Source: CAKSFT01 sp045544615 (GTDB taxonomy: Bacteria; Bacillota; Clostridia; UBA1381). Taken from it: a stretch of 64,000 nucleotides of DNA. Made by a program: the position numbers and the translations under genes. The stretch's first letter is position 1. Every line of letters starts with the position of its first letter. This document shows, one piece after another, positions 34,371 to 42,663 of the stretch. Where the stretch lies: positions 193,611-257,610 of the forward strand of contig JAZPZI010000039.1 in NCBI GenBank assembly GCA_045544615.1. The letters are read 5' to 3'. The notes beneath the pieces are model-generated. The model did no database searches. It worked only from the letters and a program-made list of their open reading frames with translations, and was not told where the DNA came from.

Positions 34371-35549
34371 TCAAAAATACTTTTTAAGCTCGTCCGCCTT
34401 GTCGGTCTTTTCCCACAAAACTCCGAGGTCTTCTCTGCCCATGTGGCCGTATGCCGCAAGCTGCTTGTAGATCGGCTTTCTCAAATCAAGGTTTTTGATA
34501 ATCGCATTCGGGCGAAGGTCAAAAACTGCCTTTACAGCCTCGACAATTCTATCGTCAGAGTATTTGCCGGTACCGAAGGTGTCAACCATTACAGAAACAG
34601 GGTTTGCAACACCGATTGCATATGCAAGCTGAACCTCGCACTTTTCTGCAAGACCTGCTGCAACAACATTCTTTGCAACCCAACGTGACGCATAGGCAGC
34701 AGAACGGTCAACCTTTGTCGGGTCCTTGCCCGAGAAAGCACCACCACCGTGTCGTGCATAACCGCCGTATGTATCGACAATTATCTTTCTGCCTGTCAAG
34801 CCACTGTCGCCCTGCGGTCCGCCGACAACGAATCTGCCTGTCGGGTTTATGAGATACTTGGTTTCGGCTGTCAAAAGCTCTGCCGGAACAACTGGCTTTA
34901 TTACATATTCTAAAATATCCTTTTTAATCTGGTCAAGCTCAACATCTGCCGAGTGCTGTGATGATACAACAATGGTATCAACTGCAACAGGCTTTCCGTC
35001 TTCATAGAGAACGGTAACCTGGGTTTTGCCGTCAGGACGAAGGTAAGAAAGTGTTCCGTCCTTTCTGACATCGGTGAGCTTTTTTGCAAGTTTGTGAGCA
35101 AGTGATATCGGCATTGGCATAAGCTCCGGGGTTTCGTTGCAGGCATAACCGAACATCATACCCTGGTCACCGGCACCTGTTGAATTACCTTCATCACCGG
35201 CGCCTTCCTTGTTTTCCAAGCCCTCATTTACACCCATTGCAATATCGGGTGACTGCTCGTCTATTGAGGTCACAACAGCGCAGGTGTGTCCGTCAAAGCC
35301 GTATTTTGCACGGTCATAACCGATTTCAAGAACGGTTTTTCTTGCGATCTTCTGAAAATCGACATTTGCGGTTGTTGTGATTTCGCCCATAATTGATACA
35401 ATACCTGTTGTACAGGTAGTTTCGCAAGCAACTCTTGCGTTAGGGTCCTTTTCTAAAATTGCGTCCAACACAGAGTCGGAAATAAGGTCGCAGATTTTAT
35501 CAGGATGCCCTTCTGTTACAGATTCTGATGTAAACAACATCTTCGACAT
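34371..35549 (-). CDS. metK: S-adenosylmethionine synthetase
   Basis: Forms S-adenosylmethionine from methionine and ATP. 392 aa: MLFTSESVTEGHPDKICD, the hexapeptide GAGDQG, GGAFSGKDPTKVDRS (P-loop-like) and YAIGVANPVS are all canonical. The start has AAAGGAC upstream. The 5' region is short (about 45 nt from the predicted promoter) and shows no SAM riboswitch, unlike many Bacillota metK genes. Confidence 0.98.
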   Translation of the reverse strand: MSKMLFTSESVTEGHPDKICDLISDSVLDAILEKDPNARVACETTCTTGIVSIMGEITTTANVDFQKIARKTVLEIGYDRAKYGFDGHTCAVVTSIDEQSPDIAMGVNEGLENKEGAGDEGNSTGAGDQGMMFGYACNETPELMPMPISLAHKLAKKLTDVRKDGTLSYLRPDGKTQVTVLYEDGKPVAVDTIVVSSQHSADVELDQIKKDILEYVIKPVVPAELLTAETKYLINPTGRFVVGGPQGDSGLTGRKIIVDTYGGYARHGGGAFSGKDPTKVDRSAAYASRWVAKNVVAAGLAEKCEVQLAYAIGVANPVSVMVDTFGTGKYSDDRIVEAVKAVFDLRPNAIIKNLDLRKPIYKQLAAYGHMGREDLGVLWEKTDKADELKKYF

Positions 35550-35592
35550 AATATCAGTCCTTTCTTCTGGCCAAAATTCTCAAGCCTTATAG

Positions 35593-35621
35593 ATTATAAC
35601 AGAAAAAATCCGGTTTGTCTA
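35593..35621 (-). promoter_or_regulatory. Sigma-A-type promoter of metK
   Basis: On the minus strand: TAGACA (35621-35616), 17-bp spacer, TATAAT (35598-35593). The -35 overlaps the last codon region of lexA. Confidence 0.78.
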
Positions 35622-36242
35622 CAGTTTACGGAAAACTCCTACCACTTTTCCTAAAATTGCCACTTCGTCGACAATAATCGGGTCCATATAATCATTCTCA
35701 GGCTGGAGTCTGAAATGCCCGTTTTCTTTGTAGAAGGTCTTGACTGTAGCATTTTCACCGTCAACCAGCGCAACAACGATATCTCCGTTTTTAGCTGTAG
35801 GCTGACGCTCAACTATAATAAGGTCACCGTCCAAGATTGCGGCGTTTATCATAGATTCGCCAGAGACCCTCAGCATAAACAAGTCCTTGTTGTTTGCAAA
35901 ATTCATAGGGAGTGGGAAGGTATCCTCGAGATTTTCAACGGCAGTTATCGGTGTACCTGCGGTAACCTTGCCGTAGATCGGGACGTCGATATATCTGTCA
36001 TCGACATACTCGATTTTTGCAGGCTCGTTTTTCTCAACCACCATAATTGAGCGGTTTTTTGCAGAATCCCTCACGATTTTTCCGTGCATCTCAAGCTTTT
36101 TTAGCCGTGCATGAACGGTTGCGGTTGAGTTTAAGCCTACTGCCTGACAGATTTCTCTGACCGATGGTGGGAATCCTTTTTCTCGTAATTGATTTTCTAT
36201 AAAACGCAGTATTTCAAAGTCTTTGCCTGAAAGCTCCGCCAT
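35619..36242 (-). CDS. lexA: SOS repressor LexA
   Basis: 207 aa. Start ATG 36242 (MAELSGKDFEILRFIENQL) has GGAGGTG upstream; the frame extends 22 more codons across the promoter. Winged HTH at about 1-65 (FPPSVREICQAVGLNSTATVHARLKKLE), Ala-Gly cleavage site in VTAGTP, catalytic Ser in RVSGESM and Lys in ATVKTF. An SOS-box-like palindrome overlaps its own -35, indicating autorepression. Divergent from an abrB-like gene. Confidence 0.97.
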   Translation of the reverse strand: MAELSGKDFEILRFIENQLREKGFPPSVREICQAVGLNSTATVHARLKKLEMHGKIVRDSAKNRSIMVVEKNEPAKIEYVDDRYIDVPIYGKVTAGTPITAVENLEDTFPLPMNFANNKDLFMLRVSGESMINAAILDGDLIIVERQPTAKNGDIVVALVDGENATVKTFYKENGHFRLQPENDYMDPIIVDEVAILGKVVGVFRKL

Positions 36243-36275
36243 AAAAACACCTCCGAAAATTTCTTTTATAAATTC

Positions 36276-36304
36276 ATTATAACACACATTTTCAGAAAAA
36301 TCAA
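36276..36304 (-). promoter_or_regulatory. Promoter of lexA
   Basis: Minus strand TTGATT (36304-36299), 17-bp spacer, TATAAT (36281-36276). Confidence 0.78.
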
Positions 36305-36315
36305 ACAAATGTTTT
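36302..36315. promoter_or_regulatory. LexA (SOS) box, Bacillota type
   Basis: CAAACAAATGTTTT matches the Bacillus consensus CGAACRNRYGTTYG at 12 of 14 positions and overlaps the lexA -35. It lies about 25 bp upstream of the -35 of the divergent abrB-like gene, so that gene might also respond. Confidence 0.72.
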
Positions 36316-36339
36316 GATTTTTTGGAATTTTTTTAAATA

Positions 36340-36368
36340 TTGACATTTTTTTCGTTTTGTGAGATAAT
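36340..36368 (+). promoter_or_regulatory. Sigma-A-type promoter of the abrB-like gene
   Basis: TTGACA (36340-36345), 17-bp spacer, GATAAT (36363-36368). Confidence 0.8.
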
Positions 36369-36395
36369 AAAACTATAAAATGAAAAGGAGGCCGC

Positions 36396-36653
36396 ATGAT
36401 GAAAGCTACAGGAATTACAAGACCGGTCGATGAGCTGGGAAGAATTGTTATACCAAAGGAAATCCGCCGCAGTTTCAAGATAAAGGAACGGGATCTTTTA
36501 GAAATTTTTATCGAAGGGGACAGTATTGTTTTGAGAAAAACCGATAATGTCTGTGCTATCTGCGCCTCAGCCGAGCAGACCGAGGAAATCGGCGGGAAGT
36601 TTGTGTGCCAGAAGTGTATCGCAAAGATATATGCTATGTATAAAGAAAACTAA
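36396..36653 (+). CDS. AbrB-family transition-state regulator with Cys4 tail
   Basis: 85 aa. Residues about 1-50 are a SpoVT/AbrB swapped-hairpin DNA-binding domain (ATGITRPVDELGRIVIPKEIRR, LEIFIEGDSIVLRK). The C-terminus carries CAIC...CQKC, a probable zinc ribbon in place of the Bacillus AbrB multimerisation tail, a form seen in Clostridia. Two adjacent ATG codons (36396, 36399) follow AAAGGAGG; the second has the better spacing. Divergent from lexA. Its last codons and stop are repeated 130 bp downstream (36775). Confidence 0.92.
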   Translation: MMKATGITRPVDELGRIVIPKEIRRSFKIKERDLLEIFIEGDSIVLRKTDNVCAICASAEQTEEIGGKFVCQKCIAKIYAMYKEN

Positions 36654-36804
36654 AAACTGGTTTGAGTGAAAAAAGCCCCGAGGGGCTTTTCTTTTTCCGA
36701 AATTGGTCTCTGGAGTATCAACATACGCCGACGAGCCCGATTTCAAAAAATCCAACTTTGTTTTTCGTTCTCTTGAAAACTAAAAACTTGTTTGAATGAA
36801 AAAA
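36645..36804. repeat. 30-bp direct repeat, 130 bp apart, at the end of the abrB-like gene
   Basis: 36645-36674 and 36775-36804 agree at 28 of 30 positions (GAAAACTAAAAACT start in both). The first includes the gene's last two codons and stop. Between them are a terminator and a stretch with ACGCCGACGA that resembles the core of repeat family 2. Confidence 0.8.
36669..36690 (+). terminator. Terminator of the abrB-like gene
   Basis: AAAAGCCCC-GA-GGGGCTTTT then CTTTTT. Confidence 0.87.
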
Positions 36805-36815
36805 TTATAAAACCC

Positions 36816-36846
36816 AAAAAGGCTGAACAAAATGTTCAGCCTTTTT
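36816..36846. terminator. Bidirectional terminator before the amidohydrolase stop
   Basis: AAAAAGGCTGAACA-AAA-TGTTCAGCCTTTTT, perfect 14-bp stem between convergent genes. Confidence 0.9.
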
Positions 36847-36855
36847 CTTATAATC

Positions 36856-38016
36856 TTATCTCTCATACACAACTTTGCCGTTGATTATAGTCTTTAGCGC
36901 CTTTGCACCAAACTCGCAAGGGAGCTTATCAAAGATTACCATATCGGCATCCTTGCCGACCTCGATTGAGCCGACTCTGTCTGCGATTCCGCAGTTTTTC
37001 GCAGCGGCGATTGTGATACCGGCAATGGCAAGGTCTTTTTGCATACCATTTTCGCTGGCGAGTGCTGCACAAAGCGACAGATTCTCGATTGTGATTTCGG
37101 GGTGGTCGGTTATGATTGCAACGCTAACACCCATATCCGAGAGCTTTTTGTATGTAGAAAAGCTCAGGTTTTTGAGCTCGGGTTTGCTTCGGTCGCAAAG
37201 TGTCGGGCCGAGCATTACCGGGATGTTCTCACGTTTTATAATATCTGCAACAAGCTCGCCCTCGGTGCAGTGCTCGATTGTGATTTTTATATTAAACTCC
37301 TTGCCGATTCTGATTGCAGAGCATATATCGTCTGCACGGTGGGCATGGATTTTAACAGGAATCTCGCCCTCTAAAACAGGAATCATAGCCTCAAGCTTTA
37401 TATCATAATCGGGTTTTTCGTTCTCGTCAGGGTCTAAAAGATACTCATTCTTTGCATCAAGGTATTCCTGTGCCTTAAAGAGTGTTTCACGGATGAGCGA
37501 CATTGTACCCATTCTTGTAACAGGTGTCTGATTTTTTGTGTGATACACCGATTTCGGGTTCTCTCCCAATGCAAATTTCATTGCAACAGGTGCTTTTAAA
37601 ATCATATCGTCAACGCAGATGCCCGAAGTTTTTATTGCGGCGAACTGACCGCTTATCGGGTTTGCACTTCCCGGGCCTGTAACAACTGTGGTAACACCAC
37701 CCGATAGAGCATCGGAAAATGAGCGGTCGAACGGGTTTATTGCATCTATTGCGCGCATCTGTGGAGTAATCGGGTCGGAGTCCTCGTTTCCGTCGTCGCC
37801 CTCAAAGCCGAGCGAATCCTCAAACATTCCTGCATGACAGTGTGCATCGATAAGACCGGGCAGGAGGAAGTTGCCGTGAGCATCAATTTCTTCTGATACC
37901 TCAAACTCTGTTGTGTCATCTCCGACATACCGGATTTTATCATCAAATACGACCACGCCGTTTTCGAATTCCACGCCCGACATGGTTATGATATGAGCAT
38001 TTTTTATCTTTTTCAT
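36856..38016 (-). CDS. Amidohydrolase, imidazolonepropionase-like
   Basis: 386-aa metal-dependent hydrolase. N-terminal beta domain, then metal ligands in LPGLIDAHCHAG, a probable carboxylated Lys in MKFALGENPK, His in VKIHAHRADDI and ITIEHCTEGE, and the catalytic Asp in IITDHPE; ends with a DMVIFDKLPCEFGAK-type cap. No signal peptide, so cytoplasmic. The family cleaves amide or cyclic amide bonds, but the substrate cannot be told from sequence. Last gene of the minus-strand run from punA; 16 bp after trxB. Confidence 0.88.
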   Translation of the reverse strand: MKKIKNAHIITMSGVEFENGVVVFDDKIRYVGDDTTEFEVSEEIDAHGNFLLPGLIDAHCHAGMFEDSLGFEGDDGNEDSDPITPQMRAIDAINPFDRSFSDALSGGVTTVVTGPGSANPISGQFAAIKTSGICVDDMILKAPVAMKFALGENPKSVYHTKNQTPVTRMGTMSLIRETLFKAQEYLDAKNEYLLDPDENEKPDYDIKLEAMIPVLEGEIPVKIHAHRADDICSAIRIGKEFNIKITIEHCTEGELVADIIKRENIPVMLGPTLCDRSKPELKNLSFSTYKKLSDMGVSVAIITDHPEITIENLSLCAALASENGMQKDLAIAGITIAAAKNCGIADRVGSIEVGKDADMVIFDKLPCEFGAKALKTIINGKVVYER

Positions 38017-38032
38017 ATAAAAAGCCTTTCTT

Positions 38033-38944
38033 TTATGAATTAAGGTAGTTTATTGCAGAAACTGCGGCAACTGCACCGTCTGCGGCTGCGGTTACAATCT
38101 GGCGAAGCGGAGTTTCTCTTGCATCACCTGCTGCGAAAATTCCCGGCTTGTCGGTCGCCATTTCTCTGTCGGTTCTGATAAAACCGTCGTTTGTGAGATA
38201 CACATATCTTCCTGCAAGCTCGGTTTCAGGGATTCTGCCTATTGCGACAAATACCGCCGATGTGTCGATTTTAGAGGTAGCACCTGTTAAGACATTTTTT
38301 AGAGTCACCGAGTCGAGCACGGTTTTACCGTGGATTTTGTCAACAGTGCTATTGGTGATAACGGTGATTTTATCATTTTCCATAACACGCTTTACGAGTG
38401 TGTTGTTTGCACGGAACTTTTCGCTTCTGTGTACAAGGTATACCTTTGATGAGAACTTTGAAAGATAGAGTGCATCCTCGAATGCGGTGTTTCCGCCGCC
38501 GACAACGAGTGTGGTCTGACCCTTGAAGAATGCTCCGTCGCAGGTTGCACAGTATGAAACGCCAAGCCCCGAGAATTGAGCTTCGCCCTCGACATTGAGC
38601 TTTCTCGGGTTTGCACCTGTTGCAAAGATTATAGCTTTTGCCTCATATGCGTTCTTTCTTGTTCTTACGATTTTTATTTCCTTGTCGGCGTCCTCGATTT
38701 CGCGCACCTTTTCGGTTGAAATATCTGCACCGAACTTTTTTGCATGCTTCAAAAAGGCCTCGGAGAGTTCTTCACCCTTTGGAGTGTCATAAAATCCGGG
38801 GTAGTTGTCTACATCGTATGTGTAGTTTATCTGACCGCCGTAGTTTATCGCCTCTAAAACCAGCGTTTTCATGCCGCCACGGGATGCGTAAATTGCGGCC
38901 GAGAGTCCTGCCGCACCGCCGCCGATTATTATAATATCGTACAT
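38033..38944 (-). CDS. trxB: Thioredoxin-disulfide reductase
   Basis: 303-aa flavoprotein reducing thioredoxin. Start MYDIIIIGGGAAGLSAAIYASRGG after AGGTGA; the longer frame overlaps the upstream gene. FAD GxGxxG near the N-terminus, redox pair CATC (SYCATCDGAFF), NAD(P)-site VVGGGNTAFEDALYLS, and C-terminal FAAGDARETPLRQI. The second-domain sequence VHRSEKFRAN resembles the usual NADPH-type reductases. 22 bp after the phosphofructokinase gene. Confidence 0.96.
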   Translation of the reverse strand: MYDIIIIGGGAAGLSAAIYASRGGMKTLVLEAINYGGQINYTYDVDNYPGFYDTPKGEELSEAFLKHAKKFGADISTEKVREIEDADKEIKIVRTRKNAYEAKAIIFATGANPRKLNVEGEAQFSGLGVSYCATCDGAFFKGQTTLVVGGGNTAFEDALYLSKFSSKVYLVHRSEKFRANNTLVKRVMENDKITVITNSTVDKIHGKTVLDSVTLKNVLTGATSKIDTSAVFVAIGRIPETELAGRYVYLTNDGFIRTDREMATDKPGIFAAGDARETPLRQIVTAAADGAVAAVSAINYLNS

Positions 38945-38966
38945 ATTTTTCACCTCATTTAAAAGT

Positions 38967-40184
38967 TTAGTTTCTGATTTCAAACTGCATAAGCCCGTCG
39001 GCAAAAATTATTTCCTGCTCGCCTGCAATCAATGGCTTAGCATAGGTTATGAAGCCCTCGGTCACGAAGAAACCGTCTTCGGTTATCATATTCTTCGGTA
39101 CGCCCTTTTCAAAGTTTGCAACCTCATTTATATCAAAAGCTGTGATTTCCATCTTATATGGTGCATCGGACAGACGCATAAAGCCTGCCATAACACCGCT
39201 CTTGCCCGAGATTGCCATCTCTACTGCCGCCTCGCCTGCTGCGAATGCCTCGTCAACATCTGTTTTTGAGCCGGCAAGTGCAAAGCAACGCTGAAGTGTG
39301 CTTAATTCTATGCTTCTTGTCTTTATTCCGAGCTCGGTTGTGATGAGCTTTTCGATAGTCTTGCCGACACCGCCCAAAGCCGCATGAGCAAAGCCGTCTT
39401 TAGCCGATTCCTTGAAGCTGTCGCTTTCGGTGAGGTATCTGCCGTTTTCGTCCTTGATACCCTCCGAAACTGCGATGATTGTGACATTCTTTTTGTCGGT
39501 TACATTTTTTAGCTTCTGCAAGAAGGCATCCTTGGAAAATGGAACTTCAGGCAGACAGATTATATCAACAGGGGAGAGCTCTACAGAGTTTGCAAGAGCC
39601 GCCGCCGCTGTGAGCCAGCCGGCGTTTCTTCCCATTATCTCAAGTACAATTACCGATTTCATCGAATAAACTCCGGTATCGAGCGCAAGCTGGCGGATTG
39701 AGTTCACAACAAACTTTGCCGCAGACCCGAAGCCGGGTGTATGGTCGGTGTGTGCAAGATCGTTATCAATAGTTTTCGGCACGCCGATAAACTTTATATC
39801 GCTCTTGATTGTCTCTGCATATGCCGAGAGCTTTTTTACGGTATCCATCGAATCGTTTCCGCCAATATAGAGGAAGTATCCGATCTTGTATTTTTCAAAA
39901 ACCTCGAACATCTTCGGGTAGAGGTCGTCCGTGATATCCTCGGGAAGCTTTTTTCTGCACGAGCCGAGATATGATGACGGAGTCTGCTTTAAGAGGTTGA
40001 TATTCTCTTTTTGCATACCGTCAAGAGAAATTATCTTTTCCGAGAGTATGCCCTCAACACCGTTTACCGTGCCGAGAACCTGTTCAATCTCGCCTGCTTC
40101 CTTTGCTTTTGCAATAACTCCTGCAAGGGAAGCGTTAATAACCGATGTCGGGCCGCCCGACTGTCCTACAAGTAAGTTTTTCAT
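38967..40184 (-). CDS. pfp: 6-phosphofructokinase, pyrophosphate-dependent type
   Basis: Glycolytic (or reversible) phosphorylation of fructose 6-phosphate. 405 aa. GQSGGPTSVINASLAG at the N-terminus, GGNDSMDT in place of the ATP-type GGDGS, and PKTIDNDL with Lys instead of Gly (ATP type PGTIDND) mark the PPi-dependent clade; MGRNAGWLTA and a C-terminal half complete it. Using PPi spares ATP, fitting an anaerobe with Rnf. The donor assignment comes from family motifs, not from assay. Confidence 0.92.
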   Translation of the reverse strand: MKNLLVGQSGGPTSVINASLAGVIAKAKEAGEIEQVLGTVNGVEGILSEKIISLDGMQKENINLLKQTPSSYLGSCRKKLPEDITDDLYPKMFEVFEKYKIGYFLYIGGNDSMDTVKKLSAYAETIKSDIKFIGVPKTIDNDLAHTDHTPGFGSAAKFVVNSIRQLALDTGVYSMKSVIVLEIMGRNAGWLTAAAALANSVELSPVDIICLPEVPFSKDAFLQKLKNVTDKKNVTIIAVSEGIKDENGRYLTESDSFKESAKDGFAHAALGGVGKTIEKLITTELGIKTRSIELSTLQRCFALAGSKTDVDEAFAAGEAAVEMAISGKSGVMAGFMRLSDAPYKMEITAFDINEVANFEKGVPKNMITEDGFFVTEGFITYAKPLIAGEQEIIFADGLMQFEIRN

Positions 40185-40201
40185 TTGTATCTCCTTAAAA
40201 A

Positions 40202-42643
40202 TCAGTGTGTGTTAAAAATTCTGCCTGTATACTCTGTAAAGCTGATTGTGTCGGTAACGGGTGTCATACCCGAAAGGGAATCCCACCACATAACCTTCAG
40301 CTCAGAGTATGAATAATCATAAGAAATGTCCTTTAAGTTATCAAAAATGCCTTCGGTGACAGTTTCAACCTTTGCAAGTTGTCCGGCGTTATAGTACGCC
40401 AGGACTATAGTTGAATCGCCGCTCCCGATATATCCGCCGAGTGTAACCTTCGAAGGATATGATATGCCGATAAGCATAGGAGAGTCAGAAACCCAGAAGG
40501 TCTTTGTTGCACTTCTCTTTACACCGCCGAGCGCATCATATGCCATAACCCAGAAATGATATTCGCCTTCGGTATAGTCAATGCCCGATATCGCAAAAAT
40601 CATCTCGCTTTTCGTGTTGTCGATTCTTGGGATGTATGAAAGACTGCCGTCCGCCAATTCTATATAGAATGCAAAATATTCGGCGTTTGCCTCGGAAATT
40701 CTATATGGAATTGTATCGGTAGTTCTGTATACCGGCGATTGTGTTGCTGTGTTTATCACACCGATGGGATTGCAAACGGTTATTGCCAATGTTGCGGTTT
40801 TGCCGTTTGATGTTCTGGCTGTGATTGTAGCTGTGCCGCCCGATACACCTGTAACTTTGCCGTCAGAAACTGTAGCCGATGCTGACGATGATGACCATGA
40901 AACAGTCTTATCGGTTGCATAATATGGGGAAATCATTGCAGTAAGTGTCAGGCTTTTTCCGACATATACGGCAGTATCGCCTGTGACTGTAATGCTTTCC
41001 GGAGCGATTGGAGTTTCCGACCATTTTGCATAGAGTGTTGTATCTTCTAAAACCGTGTCGGTTTCAAAATCCCATTCTGTTGCAAGAGCCTCGTCCTTGT
41101 ACCAGCCTGCAAAATATGCTCCCGACTTTTCGGGTTCTGACGGAATGTCGAGCAGAGAATGCTTTGGAAGTGTTATTGATGCAATATCGTTTCCGCCGTT
41201 TGTATCAAAGTCCACCTTGACATTTTCAACCGTTGCATAGGCTTTTATTTTCGCATTATTATAGTTTCCTGACGGTTGCCATCTGCTGTTATAGTAATAA
41301 AAGCTCTCACCCGCATTTGATGAGGCATAGGATGTGCCTTCAAAGGCGTGGTATGAGTTTTTGTTTGTCGGGTATTTCAGGGTCATAACTACAGAAAAGC
41401 TTTCTCCTGCATCCAGTGCAACCGGAGTCTCAAGCGGTACTGTATGATGACCGTCATGTTCGAAAGTTCCGCTTACAGTCGACATTTTTGTACCGTCCTC
41501 AGGAGATGTATGGTTCTGGTCGAGGACATATACCTCTGCGGTGTAGTTTACAGGGTTTACCGTATTTCGGTTGCCGTCATAGGTCATAAAACCGACCGCC
41601 TTTATGACCTGTGGAGTATCGGCAGTAAAGATGTTTGCTGATTTTTCAACCGACATATATGTTGTATAGTCTGCACCGTCGTAGTGGTGGTTTATGTGAT
41701 AGTTACTTGCTGGCTCGACATTTACTGCCAAATAGTCGCCGATTGATGTGTCTTCATATGATAACCAGAAATATCCGCAGTCGTGACGTCCGTCACCCCA
41801 GCTGTTTTTGATTTTCCATGCACCCGGGTTTTGAGGCTTTTCCTCCAACTCGTCAAAATTTGAAAGTGCATAGTTATCGTCCCAACCGACGATTGTTACT
41901 GCATGGTTTTCCTGGTCGTTTGTATAATCGTTCTGATAGTATGAGTTTGCATTGGTGTGGTAGATGCCATCTTCGTAATATGCCGCCGAAACGCTGCCGT
42001 ATGTAAGAATTGCCTCTTTTACCTGAGACGGGGATAACATCAGATAATCCTGAAGATGTGCATGGGAAGAATATCTTACCGACTCGGGCAGATTTGCCAT
42101 ATCCCCGTATGGGGCATACGGATAGTTTTCTTCAAGCTCGAGACCCTGCCAACATGAAAGGAACATTGCGGCACGTACAGGGTTTCCACCACCGTAGTAG
42201 CCATATGCACTTGAGTGATATGTGGAACCATCGCCTGTAAATGAATTCTTGTTGTGTGCAAAATATCCGATATGGCGCTCGGAATAGTCAACCTTTGCGA
42301 CATCTGCATAGCCTTTTTTAATCATACTGGTTTCTGCAACGGATATTGTCGAGAATGCCCAGCACGAGCCATATTGCCCTTGGTTTTTTGCCGGGGTAAC
42401 AAGCCCTTCGGCTACGGCGTCGTATGATGCGGGGAGATTTGCTTCGGTATATGAGTTATATATTTCGGTATCGCCCCAGATATAGTCTTTGCTGTGCTTA
42501 AAGTCCACCTCGAACTCGCCGATGGGTTCATACCCCGACGGTGAGATACGCTGTGGCGTGAGATTTACGATTTCTGTTGCGAATGCGGTATTTGTTGACA
42601 GAACCGCAATAGCAGCCAATATCGACAGTATTTTTCTTTTCAT
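40202..42643 (-). CDS. Secreted papain-family (C1A) cysteine protease with InlB and Big2 modules
   Basis: 813 aa. Signal peptide about 1-22 (MKRKILSILAAIAVLSTNTAFA). C1A peptidase about 70-310: oxyanion Gln88 and Cys94 in NQGQYGSCWAF, His in ENHAVTIVGWDD, Asn in KIKNSWG. About 315-470 is a beta-sandwich lectin-like domain, about 475-540 an InlB/Listeria-Bacteroides repeat (VDFDTNGGNDIASITLP, AGWYKDEAL, LYAKWSE), about 545-630 a Big2 domain (ESITVTGDTAVYVGKSLTLTA), then a beta-rich C-terminus. There is no LPXTG or SLH anchor. The Cys before GSCW is Tyr, so one usual disulfide partner is missing. Lies between punA and pfp with gaps of 20 and 17 bp. Confidence 0.92.
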   Translation of the reverse strand: MKRKILSILAAIAVLSTNTAFATEIVNLTPQRISPSGYEPIGEFEVDFKHSKDYIWGDTEIYNSYTEANLPASYDAVAEGLVTPAKNQGQYGSCWAFSTISVAETSMIKKGYADVAKVDYSERHIGYFAHNKNSFTGDGSTYHSSAYGYYGGGNPVRAAMFLSCWQGLELEENYPYAPYGDMANLPESVRYSSHAHLQDYLMLSPSQVKEAILTYGSVSAAYYEDGIYHTNANSYYQNDYTNDQENHAVTIVGWDDNYALSNFDELEEKPQNPGAWKIKNSWGDGRHDCGYFWLSYEDTSIGDYLAVNVEPASNYHINHHYDGADYTTYMSVEKSANIFTADTPQVIKAVGFMTYDGNRNTVNPVNYTAEVYVLDQNHTSPEDGTKMSTVSGTFEHDGHHTVPLETPVALDAGESFSVVMTLKYPTNKNSYHAFEGTSYASSNAGESFYYYNSRWQPSGNYNNAKIKAYATVENVKVDFDTNGGNDIASITLPKHSLLDIPSEPEKSGAYFAGWYKDEALATEWDFETDTVLEDTTLYAKWSETPIAPESITVTGDTAVYVGKSLTLTAMISPYYATDKTVSWSSSSASATVSDGKVTGVSGGTATITARTSNGKTATLAITVCNPIGVINTATQSPVYRTTDTIPYRISEANAEYFAFYIELADGSLSYIPRIDNTKSEMIFAISGIDYTEGEYHFWVMAYDALGGVKRSATKTFWVSDSPMLIGISYPSKVTLGGYIGSGDSTIVLAYYNAGQLAKVETVTEGIFDNLKDISYDYSYSELKVMWWDSLSGMTPVTDTISFTEYTGRIFNTH

Positions 42644-42663
42644 GATTTACACCTCACAGGTTA

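Noticed and set aside
35550..35600. SAM riboswitch in front of metK
   Set aside because: Only about 45 nt lie between promoter and start; none of the SAM-riboswitch core is present.
42010..42309. Plus- and minus-strand ORFs inside the protease gene
   Set aside because: They are shadows of the long coding frame, with no RBS and no recognisable protein pattern.
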